Assembly: GCA_026120185.1 (NCBI GenBank)
Contig: JANUWF010001683.1
Location: forward strand, 2,736,001-2,800,000
Length of the DNA stretch: 64,000 nt
Direction of reading: 5' to 3'
From: Voacanga thouarsii
Taxonomy: Eukaryota; Streptophyta; Magnoliopsida; Gentianales; Apocynaceae
The translations under genes were made by a program, and so were the position numbers. Shown piece after piece: positions 34,861 through 47,085 of the stretch. Position 1 is the first letter of the stretch. Every line of letters starts with the position of its first letter. The notes beneath the pieces were generated by a model. The model saw only the letters and a program-made list of their open reading frames with translations, made no database searches and was not told the DNA's origin.

Positions 34861-36682
34861 ATATCGCTTTGAATAGCTTACGAATGATGCATGCTAGATA
34901 ATAAAATTGGCATGATTATTTTTTATGAATGCTTGAGGTCCTTCGCTATTTTGGTATGGGTAGATTGCTCTGTACACCACACAGTTGAGGTTTAGGAAGT
35001 TTTGTAAATTTTTATTGCATTTGTATAGCAATCGTGTAAACTCGATTTGAAAGGGTATAGGCAGATGTGGTGTTTATTTTTGGTGAAAAAATGTGACAAG
35101 AGGTTGCCTACATTGGTTGCGAAGGAAGTTGTAGAGTTTTGGAAAATATTTGCAAACGAAATAGCAAAAATAAATAAATAAATAAATGAGGAAGATGGAC
35201 TGAGCCGACCTTCTGAGCCGAACCGCATCAGTAACGGCTCGGACAGCATGGAGCCGAGGCTGGTGCCCAGGCCCAGCTCGGCTTGCAAGTCGCAGTCGGG
35301 CCCAGGCAAACCCTCGGCTCGGCAATGCAGAAAGCATCCTGGGCAAGATGCAAATGCATCATGCCCAGGATGGTGACCGGATTTGGTCACGGGCAGGCCA
35401 TGGGTAGCAAGCACCCGCCCAACGATCACGGTCTATGGGTCTTCCCTTAGGCCTTGATCCAATGTGGCAGGTGCACAAGACCAAGGAGGAAAAAATTTTT
35501 TCCATGTTTTTCTTGGGTTGGTTATTTTTCAGTTTTTGGTCCATACTAGGCGAAGTTATTATTTTGTAATAGTTAATATTCTTTGAATATTTTGCATGAA
35601 AAATAATACTAAAGGATTATTAGGATTAAACAAGACCTTTAATTAATGTATTTAATTCTATTATATGAGTACTTTGGTTTAAAAAAGAAAAGCATGAAAA
35701 TGTTTATAGCTTTCTAGCATGCTATTTGTTTTTAATTCATATATGCACGAATTCTCAAAGACCAAGGTCTTTGGGAAATTTTATTTGACAAAAAAAATAT
35801 ATTTTTCTTTCATTAAATAATTATTTTAACTTAAACAAAAATTAATCCTTGGTTATTTTCTTAAAGGATTTTACCCTTGACATAGAAAATATTTTGTATT
35901 TAGAAATCTTTGTAAGTTAAAATTGAAAACCATTTTAATTCATTTTAGCAAAGGAAAAATTATTTTTGTTAAATAAAATCTTGAGATCAAAATCTTTAGG
36001 AAGTTTTAAATGGAATAAGTTTGAAATTATTAAGTTCTTAACGTAAATAAAATTAATCCGTGAGGAAAATTTTCTCAAAGGTTATAAACGTTTACATAGA
36101 AATTTTATGGATTTAGATAGTTTATTTTCAACTTAAAAGAGAACTTAATTGAAAATTTTCAAATGATATTTTTTTCAAAAAAACCCCTTATTTAAAAACT
36201 GAGTGGGAGAGGAGTTCTAATGGCCCCACGGCTTCCATTACGATCCTCATTAGAGATTGTGGATCTCCTTGCGTCACCCTGGGAGTGAACCCGTATTGGA
36301 TGGAGATACCACAATGATCTAGAACTAATGAAAAAATGTAATTAATAACTTGGGACACGTATTATGTTTGGCCAGCCCACGTTGGAGGTAATAACGTGAG
36401 GCATGTCCAGATGAAATGAGAAGAAATAGCCATTCCCTCGATGGAGTTATCTTCTAGATCATTGCCTAGAAGAAAAATTAATTTGTGGTGGTTAACACAC
36501 TTAGCATAGGAAACTGCTGATCTTCTCATGAAGCTATGTCAGTTTTTCTAAGTGCCAAATTAATCATGTTAAATATAATAGTGATGAGGTTAGCCATTAT
36601 CAGTTTAATATGAGGATAAAGTGCACAAAATTATTTTATTTTTACAATTCTGAGAATTTCTTTTATTTTTCAAATTTTAGAA
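34861..36682 (+). mobile_element. Copia-2 untranslated leader with GC-rich insert
   Basis: It is AT-rich leader homologous to that of Copia-1, with an (AAAT)n run at 35165-35188 and a GC-rich block at 35196-35430. Antisense frames across the GC-rich block have no recognisable domain. Confidence 0.65.
35196..35430. repeat. GC-rich block in Copia-2 leader
   Basis: About 235 bases of high GC with repeated GAGCCG, GGCTCGG and GCCCAGG words and an inverted GCATCCTGGGCA / TGCCCAGGATG pair near 35333-35372. It is sharply bounded by AT-rich sequence and has no counterpart at the same site in Copia-1, which carries a different GC-rich block there. Confidence 0.7.
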
Positions 36683-37400
36683 ATGGTTGGTGGAGGTTCA
36701 TTCAGTCTCTTAGCCGTTATTCTCTGTGAGAATAAGCTAACAGGTCCAAATTATATGGACTAAAAGAGGAATTTGGACATAATACTCACAGCTAAGGAGT
36801 CTAAGTATATCTTTTACGAGACCTGCCCTGTGATCGGGGAGGGTTCCACCGTTGAGGAGCATGAGGCTGAGAAGTCATGGAAAAAGGATGGCGAGATGGT
36901 AGATACTATATGCTAGCCACCATATAAGTATGTCATTAGCCACAATGTTTGCGGATAAGAGCCGGCCCGCAAGGCAGGAATCTTTTCAAACAATAATTAA
37001 CACAAAGATGGCTGAAGGAGCATCAGTCAGAAAGCATATGCTCAAGATGATTGCTACTTTCAAGGAAACGAAAGTCTTGGGGACTGTTATTGACCTTGAG
37101 AGCAAAGTGGACATGGTTCTCAAATCTCTGCCAGGCTCTTTTACTCGGTTCAAGTTGAGTTACAACATGAACAAGTTAAGCATGAGATGGTCATGAAGGC
37201 ATAAGCTAGGGCCATGATGGCTTCTTCTTTAAAAACTGGGCCCAAGCCCAGAAATTTCAAGAAGAAGAAGGGAAATGCAGTGCACCAGCCCAAGTCGCAG
37301 CCCAAAAACAAACCCAAAAGAAATACTTCAAATGTGGGAAGAAAAGACACTAGAAAAAGGTGTGTCTAGATCTTCAGGTAAAAAAAAAACCCACAGGTAA
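36683..37400 (+). pseudogene. gag: gag of Copia-2 (broken)
   Basis: ATG 36683 opens the capsid frame, with ENKLTGPNYMD at about residues 16-26 followed by a TAA in place of a conserved Trp. The open part at 36930-37196 (88 codons) carries the LSYNMNKL block. The zinc knuckle near 37325-37370 keeps FKCGKK..H but has a TAG before the last Lys-rich part and is unlikely to fold. Confidence 0.8.
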
Positions 37401-39683
37401 TGTTTTCTATTTAGACTCTATATGAATGGTTGGATCAAATTTCATATGGATTGTTGATTTAGGGGCCATTGATCATATCTGTAACTTTTTGCAGGGGTTT
37501 AGAATGATTACAAGATCCCAAAGGGCGAACATGGACTATGCGTGGGAAATGGAGCATATGTTTAGGCCCTCACAGAGGGAGAACTGAAATTTACATTTGA
37601 TTGTAATAGAATAGTTATTTTGAAGGATGTTTTACTTGTTCCTGGTTTTAGACAGAATTTTGTTTTAGTTGCAAAACTAATAAATCAAGGATATTATGTT
37701 TCTTTCCATTCTGGTATAACTATTAGTAGAAATAGAGAAGTAATATATATTGGGCACATATATGGAAATCTATTTTTCATTAATCCTCTTAACAATCAAT
37801 TAAATAATGCTCAATCTAAACCTTTAAATAGGAAGAGAAAGAGCAATGTCAATTACTTATATCTTTGTCTTCTAAGGTTGGGTCACATTAATTTAACCGG
37901 GATTCAGAAGTTAATCCATGATGGACCTTTAGGCTTATTGATATTGGAAAGTTGGCCTCAGTGTAAATCCTGTCTTATGGAAAAAATAACCATAAGGTCC
38001 TTTACCCTAAAGGTGAATAGAGTCATGGAGATATTGAGTCTTGTTCACACTGATATGTGTGGTCCTTTGTCTACACCAGCAAGAGGAGGGTTTGAGTACT
38101 TATCACTTTCAAAGATGATTGTATAAGGTATGGTTATGTTTAACTGATGAGACATAAGTCTGACTCTTTTGACAAGTTCAAAGAGTTTAAGACTGAAGTT
38201 GAGCGTCGAATAGGTAAACTAATCAAGACCTTATGATCAGATTGTGGTGGAGAATACCTCCTTAGTGAATTCAAGGATGACATGATACATCATGGGATAG
38301 TATCACAACTCTCTATATTGGGGACATCCCAGCAGAATGGAAATTGATAAAAATGGTATGAAGCATGATGTCTCATGCTACTCTTTCAGTGTCTTTTTGG
38401 GGATATGCACTAAAAATAGCAGCATGTATTCTGAACTTGGTACCTTCCAAGTCAGTACCTAAGACACCTTAATAGATGTGGTTGGAAGTAAGCCAAGTCT
38501 ATATCATCTTAAGATATGGGGTTGTCCAGCTTATGTACTAATCAAGAGAGATAAGTTAGAACCAATATCGGAATTATACTATTTTGTTAGGCATCCAAAA
38601 GGTACAAAGGGTGGTTACTTTTATCATCCCAATGTGCAAAAAGTACTTGTGAATACTAACACTAAATACTTGGAGCATGATCAAAGTACATCCACTAAAG
38701 GTTCAACAAGGTTAGAACTCGAAAAGAAGCTATCTCCTAAATCAATTTCTTCTAACCCATTATAGAATAAGAAGAGACACAGCCTCAGGAACCCATACAG
38801 ATGGAGCTTGAATATAGTAGGAGGATATCTAGGGTTTTAGAAAGATGGACTAGAGAAGCTTTTGACCTAGTCTCCGACCATCAGGAATAAGATCCCACTA
38901 GAAATGAGAAGGCTATTGTTGATGCCGATGCAAACCTATGGCATGAAACAATTAAAGCTGAGATTGAATCTATATACTTCAATCAAGTTTCGGATATTAT
39001 AGATTCACCTAAAGGGATAGAACCCATTTGGTGTAAGTGGGTGTACAAGAGGAAGAAGGGAGAAGATGGTAAGGTGAAAACTTTCAAAGCTAGGCTTGTG
39101 GCGAAAGGGTAAACTTAGAAAGAAGGAATTGATTATGAGGAAACATTTCCCTGGTAGCCATGCTTAAGTCCATCCGTATCCTTCTTGCCATCACATGTCA
39201 TTATGACTATGAGATATGGCAAATGAATGTCCAGACGGAATTTTTAAATGGCTATCTTAGTGACAACATCTATATGTCCCAATCGGACGGTTTTGTTGCG
39301 AAGGCTAAGAGCATATAGTTTGTAAGCTTAAGAAATCCATTTATGGACTTAAGCAAGCATCAAGAACATGGAACATTTATTTTGATAAGACTGTAAAATT
39401 TTACGATTTCATTCAAAACGAGGATGAATCATATGTGTATAGGAAATTGGAAGGCATAAATGTGATTTTTCTTGTACTGTATGTGTATGACATTCTACTC
39501 ATTGGAAATGATGTAGGGACACTGTCATCTACTAAGGTTTGGCCATTGAGTCAATTTAGTTTGAAGGGCTTGGGTGAAGCTAGTTATATTCTCAGAATAA
39601 AGCCTCTTAAAAATAGGAAGCAAAGAATGTTAGGTTTATCTCAAGCTACATACATTAACAAGATACTGGCCAAATTTAGCATA
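37401..39683 (+). pseudogene. pol: pol of Copia-2, 5' part (protease, integrase, RT)
   Basis: The protease loop near 37456 reads DLGA instead of DSGA. The pre-integrase and integrase N-terminus are open from 37620 to 38126 (168 codons; LRLGHIN, CKSCLM, HTDMCGP, ARGGFEY). The integrase core is broken by shifts near 38110, with the TSQQNGN block at 38322. Integrase C-terminal sequence is at 38478-38765. RT begins about 38930 (WCKWVYKRK-like block at 39033). The catalytic YVDD is changed to YVYD at about 39481-39492, removing an essential Asp. An open piece at 39435-39740 ends in the CACTA insertion after AKFSI. Confidence 0.85.
39681..39683. repeat. Target duplication ATA, left of CACTA
   Basis: It is repeated at 51828-51830, a 3-bp duplication as produced by CACTA transposases. 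Confidence 0.88.
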
Positions 39684-40022
39684 CACTACAAGAAAACTGT
39701 GAATCTGCCACGAACTTTTGTCACAGAAAATTTTCTGTAGCAATCAGCGACGGATTTTGCCATGAAACAGCAAAATACAAACAACTTACAAGGGAAAAAA
39801 TACCATAGCAAATCCGTGGCTATTTTCCATGAAATTGCAATGGAAATAGTAGCGATGACAACATATCCTGTCGCAAATTGGTAGCAAAAAAAGGCACCAA
39901 ACATTAGCCACCGAATTGCGATGGAAACATTTCTGTGGCAAAATTATGCCAAACATTAGCCATGGATTTGCCATAAAATCACAAAATTACCACTAATTCT
40001 GTGGCAGATTGCCATGGAAATT
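39684..40022. repeat. Left subterminal repeat array of CACTA
   Basis: At least ten variants of GCCACGGA / TCCGTGGC / TTTGCCATGGAA occur in both orientations within 340 bases. These are the expected transposase-binding region. Confidence 0.8.
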
Positions 40023-40292
40023 TTTTTCTTTTTTTGTTCTAATTTATTAATTATATTAGTTTGTATTAATTTTTGTTCCATACCCTTTAAAAAACAACGA
40101 CGAAATATTTTGTATGTATTTTGATTTATTTATTTTCCAATGTATTCATTCTTGAAATAGAATTGAAAATAAGATATTATTTTTTAGTAACGAAATATAC
40201 GTTTGTATTAAAATTAAAAAATTTTAAGAAACGATAGAATTTTATTTTATTTCAACTATAAAAACCATTGAAAATTGTTCTGAAGAACTATA

Positions 40293-40297
40293 TTATC
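40293..40297. repeat. Target duplication TTATC, left of Athila-A
   Basis: It is repeated at 49449-49453. Removing the element restores the CACTA repeat unit seen intact at 50728. Confidence 0.93.
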
Positions 40298-41715
40298 TGA
40301 TGCATTCGGACTTGGGTATAAAAATCATACAAAACTAAGCACATTCTCAATCAAGTTTAAATTAAAACGTTAAACCCAAACCACACATATGAGCAAGCGT
40401 ACTCATCATTAACCGAGTATAGGGTTAAAACAAGTGTCAATCCTCAAGGAACAAGTAGACATTAATTACCCTTCATTCATTGTGTAACCGGCTCGATAAA
40501 GTGAAAAATAAATAAAAAGAAAAACTAAAAAGAAAATAAAAATATGTATATGTCAAGGATATAGATTTATGTAACTCAAGCCATTGTTTAGACAAACATG
40601 ATCTCAAAGAACTTAACCATTAACATAACCAATCATTCTCTTGGCACCATCAAGGATGAAGGTAGACTCACTTTGTTGGTCAATCCATGAAATCACTATC
40701 TTCTAGATAAATTAGAATTACTTGGTCTGCCTCTACTAATTCATCCAAAAGACGCATTAAGCATAATCCTTAATTAAATTCCCTTGGTCTTGGTGAATTT
40801 AGAACATGAAATTAATCAATGAACCATTGGTCTCGGAAGACATCAATTAACCTTCAATTACCAGTTCTTAAACAATCAACCCCTTTTGGACCAGCAAGTC
40901 AATTGCCAACAAAATATGAAATTAATAAATCGGAACACCCATCAACCCCCTTTGGTCTAGCAAGTCAATGGATAGAATCAACTAACTAATCTCGTAATAA
41001 GTATAAGTAATTGAATACCAAGAATAATAACCAATTAATCAAAAGATCAAATAACTCTAGAAATTATGAATATCTAAAATAATGTTGAATTATAATAAAA
41101 CAATTAACATATCACTGTCAAGAAAAAGAAAACAAAGTAAAAGAAAGAACTCATAGACAAGCCTCATTTTTCTTCCTTTGAAAATCATCTTGTACAATCC
41201 TCCTTGAACTTTGAGGAATTCTCCTTGGACTGATTGATTTTCTATGATGATCAATGAATTCTCCTCTTTTCCCTTGTGTTTTCCATCTATTTATAGGCTT
41301 AAGAGGTGCTTAAACTCATGGGGTACAAATTTCTTGGCCGAGTAGAAGTTGAAAGCTGCTAAAACTCTTCAGATTTCCAAAAACGTGTAGAAAGATCGCA
41401 GCACTGCCTTAGGGATAGACCACAGCCGGCGCCGCCTTGGTTCGTTTCTCCACTTGTCCACCGATTTTTCTCCGAATTGTGCGCATACATTCCAGAGTGC
41501 AGCCGGCGCTGGTTCCAGCCTTGCAGGCGGCGCCGCCTCTGCTCTGTTTCGCGACGGTTTTGCTTTGTTTTATCCAAAATCCTGAGATAATGACCAAAAT
41601 ACCTTTCCAAGGGTAAAATCTCAAATATGGAGGAATATGACTAGTTATTTCACAAAATGTATTACAAAAGAGCCTCAAATAACTAAGCAAAGTATAACCA
41701 ATTTAACTCCTATCA
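40298..41715 (-). mobile_element. 3' LTR of Athila-A (1418 bp)
   Basis: Plus-strand ends TGATGCATTCGG and CTCCTATCA. It is collinear with 48044-49448 and clearly very similar throughout. It contains the minus-strand TATA box at 41287-41296 and GC-rich GCCGGCGCC modules at 41424 and 41500-41535. Confidence 0.93.
41287..41296 (-). promoter_or_regulatory. TATA box in Athila-A 3' LTR
   Basis: The plus strand reads CTATTTATAG, so the minus strand has CTATAAATAG. The same motif is at 49020-49029 in the 5' LTR, where it would drive transcription of the element. Confidence 0.75.
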
Positions 41716-41727
41716 CATTCCCCCACA
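41716..41727 (-). other. Polypurine tract of Athila-A
   Basis: The minus strand reads TGTGGGGGAATG immediately before the 3' LTR start TGATAGG. Confidence 0.85.
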
Positions 41728-43560
41728 TTTAACTCTTTGCTTGTCCTCAAGCAAAGTATCAAGAACAAGTAGGAAAGACATAAGGTTTTAATCACTCAAT
41801 CAATTCGAAAACCATATCTTCAATGCTTTCTTTATTCATGAACATAAAACATATGATACTAAATCTTTCACAGCTAATGTAAAACTTGTGTAATGATAAA
41901 TGACTTAGTAGAACCATCTCAATACTTTACAATATTCTCAAACCATTGGAAAGAAGTCAGTTTAAAAAGAATATGCATTACATATGCTTACTTTTCATAC
42001 ACTCTCTCCACTAATCCGAGACATATCATGATTCTACTTAGATCAAGTAGGATTTTTAAGCTTGTAATGTAAGGCTAAAGGTTTGTAATTCGGCTTAGCA
42101 AACGAAGGATATAGGAACATCAAAAGTCAAAGAAAAACTGAGAGTAAGCAAGAAAAGGGTAACCAAAATAAAACTATAATTCCCAACTTTTCTTGCTCTC
42201 CTATTCCAAGAATCAATAAACCCATAACCTTATATAACAACCCTTATGTATTTCAAGCAAATCCTGCATTCTTCTTCTTCTTTTTTTTTTTTTCTTTCAC
42301 CTCTTCTTATCATCAACTCTTTTCTTTACAAGATCACTCAATTTTTCCAGCAATGGGGTCAAGTGTTTTATATGAACTTACTTTTACAGCTCACTCACCA
42401 TCCCTTTTGTGATCTTTTTCCATTCTTCTTTTTTTTCCAATGCCTTTTCAATTCTCTCTTCTTCTTCTTTTTCACTGCTACTGTTCTTTTCTTTTTGACT
42501 CACTTTTCTTTCTAGTAGCTTGTTGTTTTCTCTTTTCACTTTCTCTCGTTTCTTTTCTTCTTTCTCATCTTTTTCAGCTCACCATTCTTTTCTTTCTCAT
42601 TTTCAACTTCTTCCTTCCATTCCACTTCCTTTCTTTTTCTAGCACCACTCGTAATTGATCCATGACTGAAAGTAACAAGTCATGATCTCCATCCCTGCAT
42701 TTTTTCCCAACATACATATACTTTCATCCTTCAAGAGCATAAAGATTTGGAAATTATACAAACTCTCAGCATAAGTAATGGACAAAATATCGTGTTGGCT
42801 TTAAAGAAAGAAATCACCAATTTAGGCTCAAGATAGGCACTAGGGATAATATAACAATAGGTAGGCTTGAAAAGCTCAAACTATCCAAAGAAGGCCTATT
42901 ACCGTCATCCCTAAGTTAAATTATGAATGTCTTTCTTATTTCGCCTCGAGAGGTATTCAAGTAAGTTCTAGAATGTTTCATGAATTTTAGAGAAAAATAG
43001 GTTTAAGAATCATGCACAGCATTTGATCAAGAACTACTTTGTCTAAGTGAGTGGAAAAAGTCATGCATAAGCCATCAATGATCTAGAATATATGCTTTAT
43101 AATCCATCAAAAAGACATACACTAAAAAGAATACAGCTTGAAATCTCCAGAAAATCAGAAATTGGTGAAAATTTCTCCACAAAATTAGGAACTGGTGAAA
43201 ATTTTTGAAAAAAATCCCGCATGCGTCTAAGACTATGTATAGAAGAATTGTCAATCAAACCACTCCCCCACACTTAAACTAGACATTGTCCTCAATGGCC
43301 AAATAAATATAACCAAAACAACCAATACCATGGGACCAAACAAAATAAAGCAGAAAAGATAGGAAAAACAAACTTCCATTCATTGTGGCGTACAAGAGCT
43401 GAATGCGTGAACAGGGAGGCAGCATCAATGTACCTAAAAATACAAAAGAAAATACCAAAGCAGAACAACTAGAAAAGAAAATAAAGCAAAGAAAAATGAA
43501 ATAGAAATAGCCAGAGAACAACCGCTGCTTGGGAAACCACACATTTTCTATGGGGATTCA
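41728..43560 (-). mobile_element. Athila-A 3' non-coding region
   Basis: About 1.8 kb lies between integrase and the 3' LTR, the place where some Athila elements carry an env-like gene. No such frame is seen. It holds a purine-rich tract (minus-strand sense) at 42269-42640 and the conserved TTTAAGTGTGGGGGAGTGG block at 43261-43279, both shared with Athila-B at 23515 and 22874. Confidence 0.75.
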
Positions 43561-44559
43561 TCAAAGAGCATGTCCACCTATTCGGGATATGGAAGATTGC
43601 CACCCGCATAACGTTTCACCCTGTGGCTATTAACTTTGAAAATGCCCTGAGTGGGGTGAGTGAGTTCGAGGGTGCCTAAAGGGCCGATCTTACTTACCGT
43701 GAATGGTCCCAACCACCGAGATTTCAACTTACCAGGAAGAGAGTTTTAAACGAGAATTGAATAACAGTACTTGCTCGCCTGGTTTGAATTCAGGTTGGTA
43801 AGTGATATGCTTGTCGTACCACCGTTTGACTTTCTCGTTGTACTGTATGGAATGATCATAAGCATCGTTTCACAATTTCTCCAAGGCTGTGAGTTGAAGT
43901 AACCTGAACTTTCCAACTGACTCAAGATCGAGGTTAACTAGTTTTATCGCCCAATAAGCCTTGTGTTCATTTTCAATGGGTAAGTGATAGGATTTACCAT
44001 AAACTAACCGAAATGGAGTTGTACCAATCGGTGTCTTAAAGGCTGTTCAATATGCCCAATGGGTATCGTCTAATTTTAAGCTCCAATCTTTTCGAGTATG
44101 ATTGATAGTTTTTTCCAAAATGCGTTTGAGTTCTTTATTAACCACCTCAACCTGTCTACTTGTTTGAGGGTGATATGGGGTAGCCAATCTATGGTGCACA
44201 CCTAGGTGTGTGAGAACCTTTTTCATTTGTGCATTACAAAAATGAGTCCCCCTATCACTAATGAGGACCTTAGGCATACCAAAACGAGTGAAAAGTTTTT
44301 TCAGAAATTTAACCACTACCCTTGCATTATTAGTGGGTAAGGCTTGGGCTTCTACCCATTTAGAGACATAATCCATTGGTACTAAGATATATTTATTCCC
44401 TAAAGAACTAGGAAAAGGTCCTATAAAGTTTATGCCCCAACAGTCAAATATTTCACATACTTGAAAATTTTGTAATGGCATCTCATTAGATTTTGAAAGG
44501 TTACCTGTGCATTGACACCTATCACAACTTTGGACAAATTTGTAGGCATCTTTAAACAA
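43561..44559 (-). pseudogene. int: Integrase of Athila-A
   Basis: The open part is 44047-44559 (170 codons): zinc-finger Cys pair CDRCQC at residues 13-18, then the core with Asp in DCWGINF (residue 39), Asp in SDRGTHF (about 101) and Glu in NKELKRI (about 137). Below 44047 the frame moves and continues as the C-terminal region, with RWLGPF-type GPY/F sequence near 43690-43710 and a VKRYAGG-type end near 43600. At least one stop or frameshift separates the two parts, and a stop separates this ORF from the upstream histidine region at 44560. Confidence 0.88.
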
Positions 44560-45606
44560 CTAGGGCCAATAGAATTCGGTGTCTAGCACCTTTCGTGCAG
44601 TGTTGTTGGCTTGGTAATGGCCTCTAGCAAATCCTTCATGACAATATCGAAGAATATCTTCCTCTTCCCTAGAATACGCACATCTCCGAATGATTTGGTC
44701 TGCACAACACTTGAACAAATATGGATTATCCCAGAAAGAATGTCGTATGTCGAAGAGGAATTTCTTCTTTTGATGTGTCGTGACGTCTTTTGGGGTAATT
44801 CTTGCAGCCAAGTAGTTAGCAAAGTTGGCAAACTATGGTAGGGTTTGGATCTCACCTTCTATAAGCAAGAGTTGCTCATCCGAAAAAGCGTCATCAATGT
44901 CTTCATCTAGCAAGGATTCCAGGTTTGGATTATCTAATCTTAACAGATGATCTACAGCCAAGTTTTCTGCCCCCTTTTTGTCCCTAATCTTCAAATCAAA
45001 TTCCTGTAATAATAGAACCTATCTTAGCAATCTTGGTTTAGAATCATGTTTAGTTAGTAGGTACTTCAGGGCTGAATGGTCCGTATATACAATGTCTTTG
45101 GACAAAATAAGATAGGAGTGGAATTTATCAAAGGCAAACACTATGGCAAGCAACTCTTTCTCTGTTGTTGTGTAATTTTCCTGTGCATCCGTTAGAGTCT
45201 TGCTGGCATAGTATATCAGTTGGAAGTGCTTGTTCCGTCTTTGTCCCAATACTACACCAACTGCAAAGTCACATGCATCACACATTAGTTCAAAGGGAAG
45301 AGACGAATCCGGGGCAATTAAAATGGATGAATTAATCAATTTCTCTTTAAGTATGGTAAAAGCGTTGAGACATTTATCATCAAAATTAAACACAGCATCT
45401 TTTTCAAGTAGCGAAGTAAGAGGTTTCAAACTTTTTGAGAAGTCTAAGATAAACCGCCTGTAGAAACTTGCATGACCAAGAAAGCTCCTTATAGTTTTTA
45501 CTGAATTAGGACGAGGTAGCTTCTCGATTGCTTCAATTTTTGCTCTATCGACCTCAATACCCTTCTTTGAAATTTTATGCCCTAGCATAATACCTTCTTG
45601 TACCAT
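44560..45606 (-). pseudogene. pol: RT C-terminus, RNase H and integrase linker of Athila-A
   Basis: 45019-45606 is open for 195 codons: RT thumb FLGHASFYRRF at residues 42-52 and RNase H with MCDACDFAVG (about 109-118), TEKELLAI and YTDHSALKYL. A stop separates it from the linker and 44560-44811, which holds the first half of the integrase zinc finger (CHEGFARGHY). The preceding stop at 45607-45615 replaces a conserved Lys within LNWE-CYFMVQEG. Confidence 0.9.
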
Positions 45607-45615
45607 AAAGTAGCA

Positions 45616-46434
45616 CTATTCCCAATTAAGCATGAGGCTAGTCTCTTCACATCTTCCGAGCACCTTCTCAAGGTTAGATAAACACAAATTAATTGAATCA
45701 TCAAAAACTGAGAAATCATCCATAAATACCTCCATGACGTCCCCCACGAGTCCTTCAAATATAGCTGTCACGCACCTTTGGAATGTTCCGGGGCCATTGC
45801 AAAGGCCAAATGACATCCTACGATATGCAAAAGTACTATATGGACACATGAAAGTGGTCTTTTCTTGGTCCTCCAGAGCTATGGGAATTTGCAGGTAGCC
45901 AGAGAATCCATCTAAGAAATAATAATAATCGTGTCCGTCTAACCTTTCCAATATTTGGTCAATGAAATGAAGAGGGAAGTGATCTTTTCGAGTGGCTTTG
46001 TTTAACATCCTATAATCTATACAAAATCTCCAACTCGTGAGCAATCTCATAGGGACTAACTCATTTTTATCGTTGGGGCTCACCGTGATTCCTCCCTTCT
46101 TTGGTACCACTTAAGTAGGACTTACTCAACTGCTATCTGAAATAGGGTAAATGATGCCGGAATCTAAGAGCTTAACCACCTCACCTTTTACCACTTCACT
46201 CATATGTGGGTTCAACCTACGTTGGGGTTGCACTACGGGTTTTGCACTTTCTTCCATCAAGATCTTGTGTGTGTAAAAGGATGAACTAATGCCTTTAATA
46301 TCCGTGATCTTCCAAGCTATCACCCTTTGATATTTTTCCAACAGACTTACCAGCTTGGTTTTTTGTTCTGCCTTGAGATTTTTGGCAATAATGACGGGCA
46401 ACATACAATTCTTAGCCAAGAACACATATTCCAA
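45616..46434 (-). pseudogene. pol: Reverse transcriptase of Athila-A
   Basis: Two open pieces (46126-46434 and 45616-46110) are separated by two stop codons where conserved Trp and Gln would stand. The N-terminal piece has RRLNPHMSEVVKGEV and LLDSGIIYPISDSS; the second has WRFCIDYRMLNKATRKDHFP at residues 27-46 and catalytic FMDD (DD at 131-132), so the catalytic pair itself is intact. The sequence type is that of the Athila clade. Confidence 0.92.
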
Positions 46435-46461
46435 ATGCTCGGGTAGGTCTTTTAAGTCTAC

Positions 46462-47085
46462 TTAGGGAGGATCCTCTATAGATGATTTTATTCTCCCCAA
46501 ACTGCATTTTTCTATGTCCAAATTCTGCCTCCCATCATTGATATGAAATTCCTCCGAATATGCCATTGATGTTTCCATCAATTCTTCCTCAATAGATTCC
46601 TGCATCATCTCAAAATTTGGTTTGTCAAGAATATCAATTCTTAGACACAAATCATCAGACGTCATAGGTTGTTGCATGATCTTGTGGATTCGAATTATGA
46701 CTTCCTCATCCCCAACCTTCAGTGTCAACCTCCCCCCATGGACATCAATTAATGCTTTTGCTGTAGCTAGGAAGGGTTTACCTAAGATTAAGGGGACTTT
46801 AGAATCTTCATCCATGTCAAGATTAACAAAATCCACAGGAAATATGAATTTATCAACTTTTACCAACACATTTTCAATGATGCCCCTAGGGTATTTGATA
46901 GATCGATCCGCGAGTTGAATTCTCTTCCTAGTAGGTTGTGGTTCTCCTAGGCTTAGCCTTTTAAATGTTTTATATGGTAGTAAATTAATGCTAGCACCTA
47001 GGTCAGCTAATGCATTACAGACATGAAGAGTGCCAATTAGACATGGGATATAGAAAATTCTTGGATCTTTTTCTTTTTGGAGCAA
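46462..47085 (-). pseudogene. pol: Aspartic protease of Athila-A
   Basis: It is open for 207 codons. The active-site loop ALADLGASINLLP is at residues 25-37 (Asp, Gly and Ala present; Ser replaced by Leu), the flap and the second hydrophobic-Gly motif VPLILGKPFLATA at about residues 95-107. The upstream frame is shared with a late-gag remnant. A TAA separates it from the RT piece. Confidence 0.9.

Noticed and set aside
35074..35429. Antisense ORFs of 90 and 145 codons in the Copia-2 leader
   Set aside because: They cross the GC-rich block and an (AAAT)n run; no domain, and GC-rich sequence opens frames by chance.
42246..42658. Phe/Ser-rich plus-strand ORFs
   Set aside because: They are translations of the pyrimidine strand of the Athila-A purine-rich tract and have no counterpart in the element's coding sense.
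41728..43560. An env-like gene after Athila-A integrase
   Set aside because: No long frame, signal peptide or paired membrane segments on the minus strand; the region is non-coding here.
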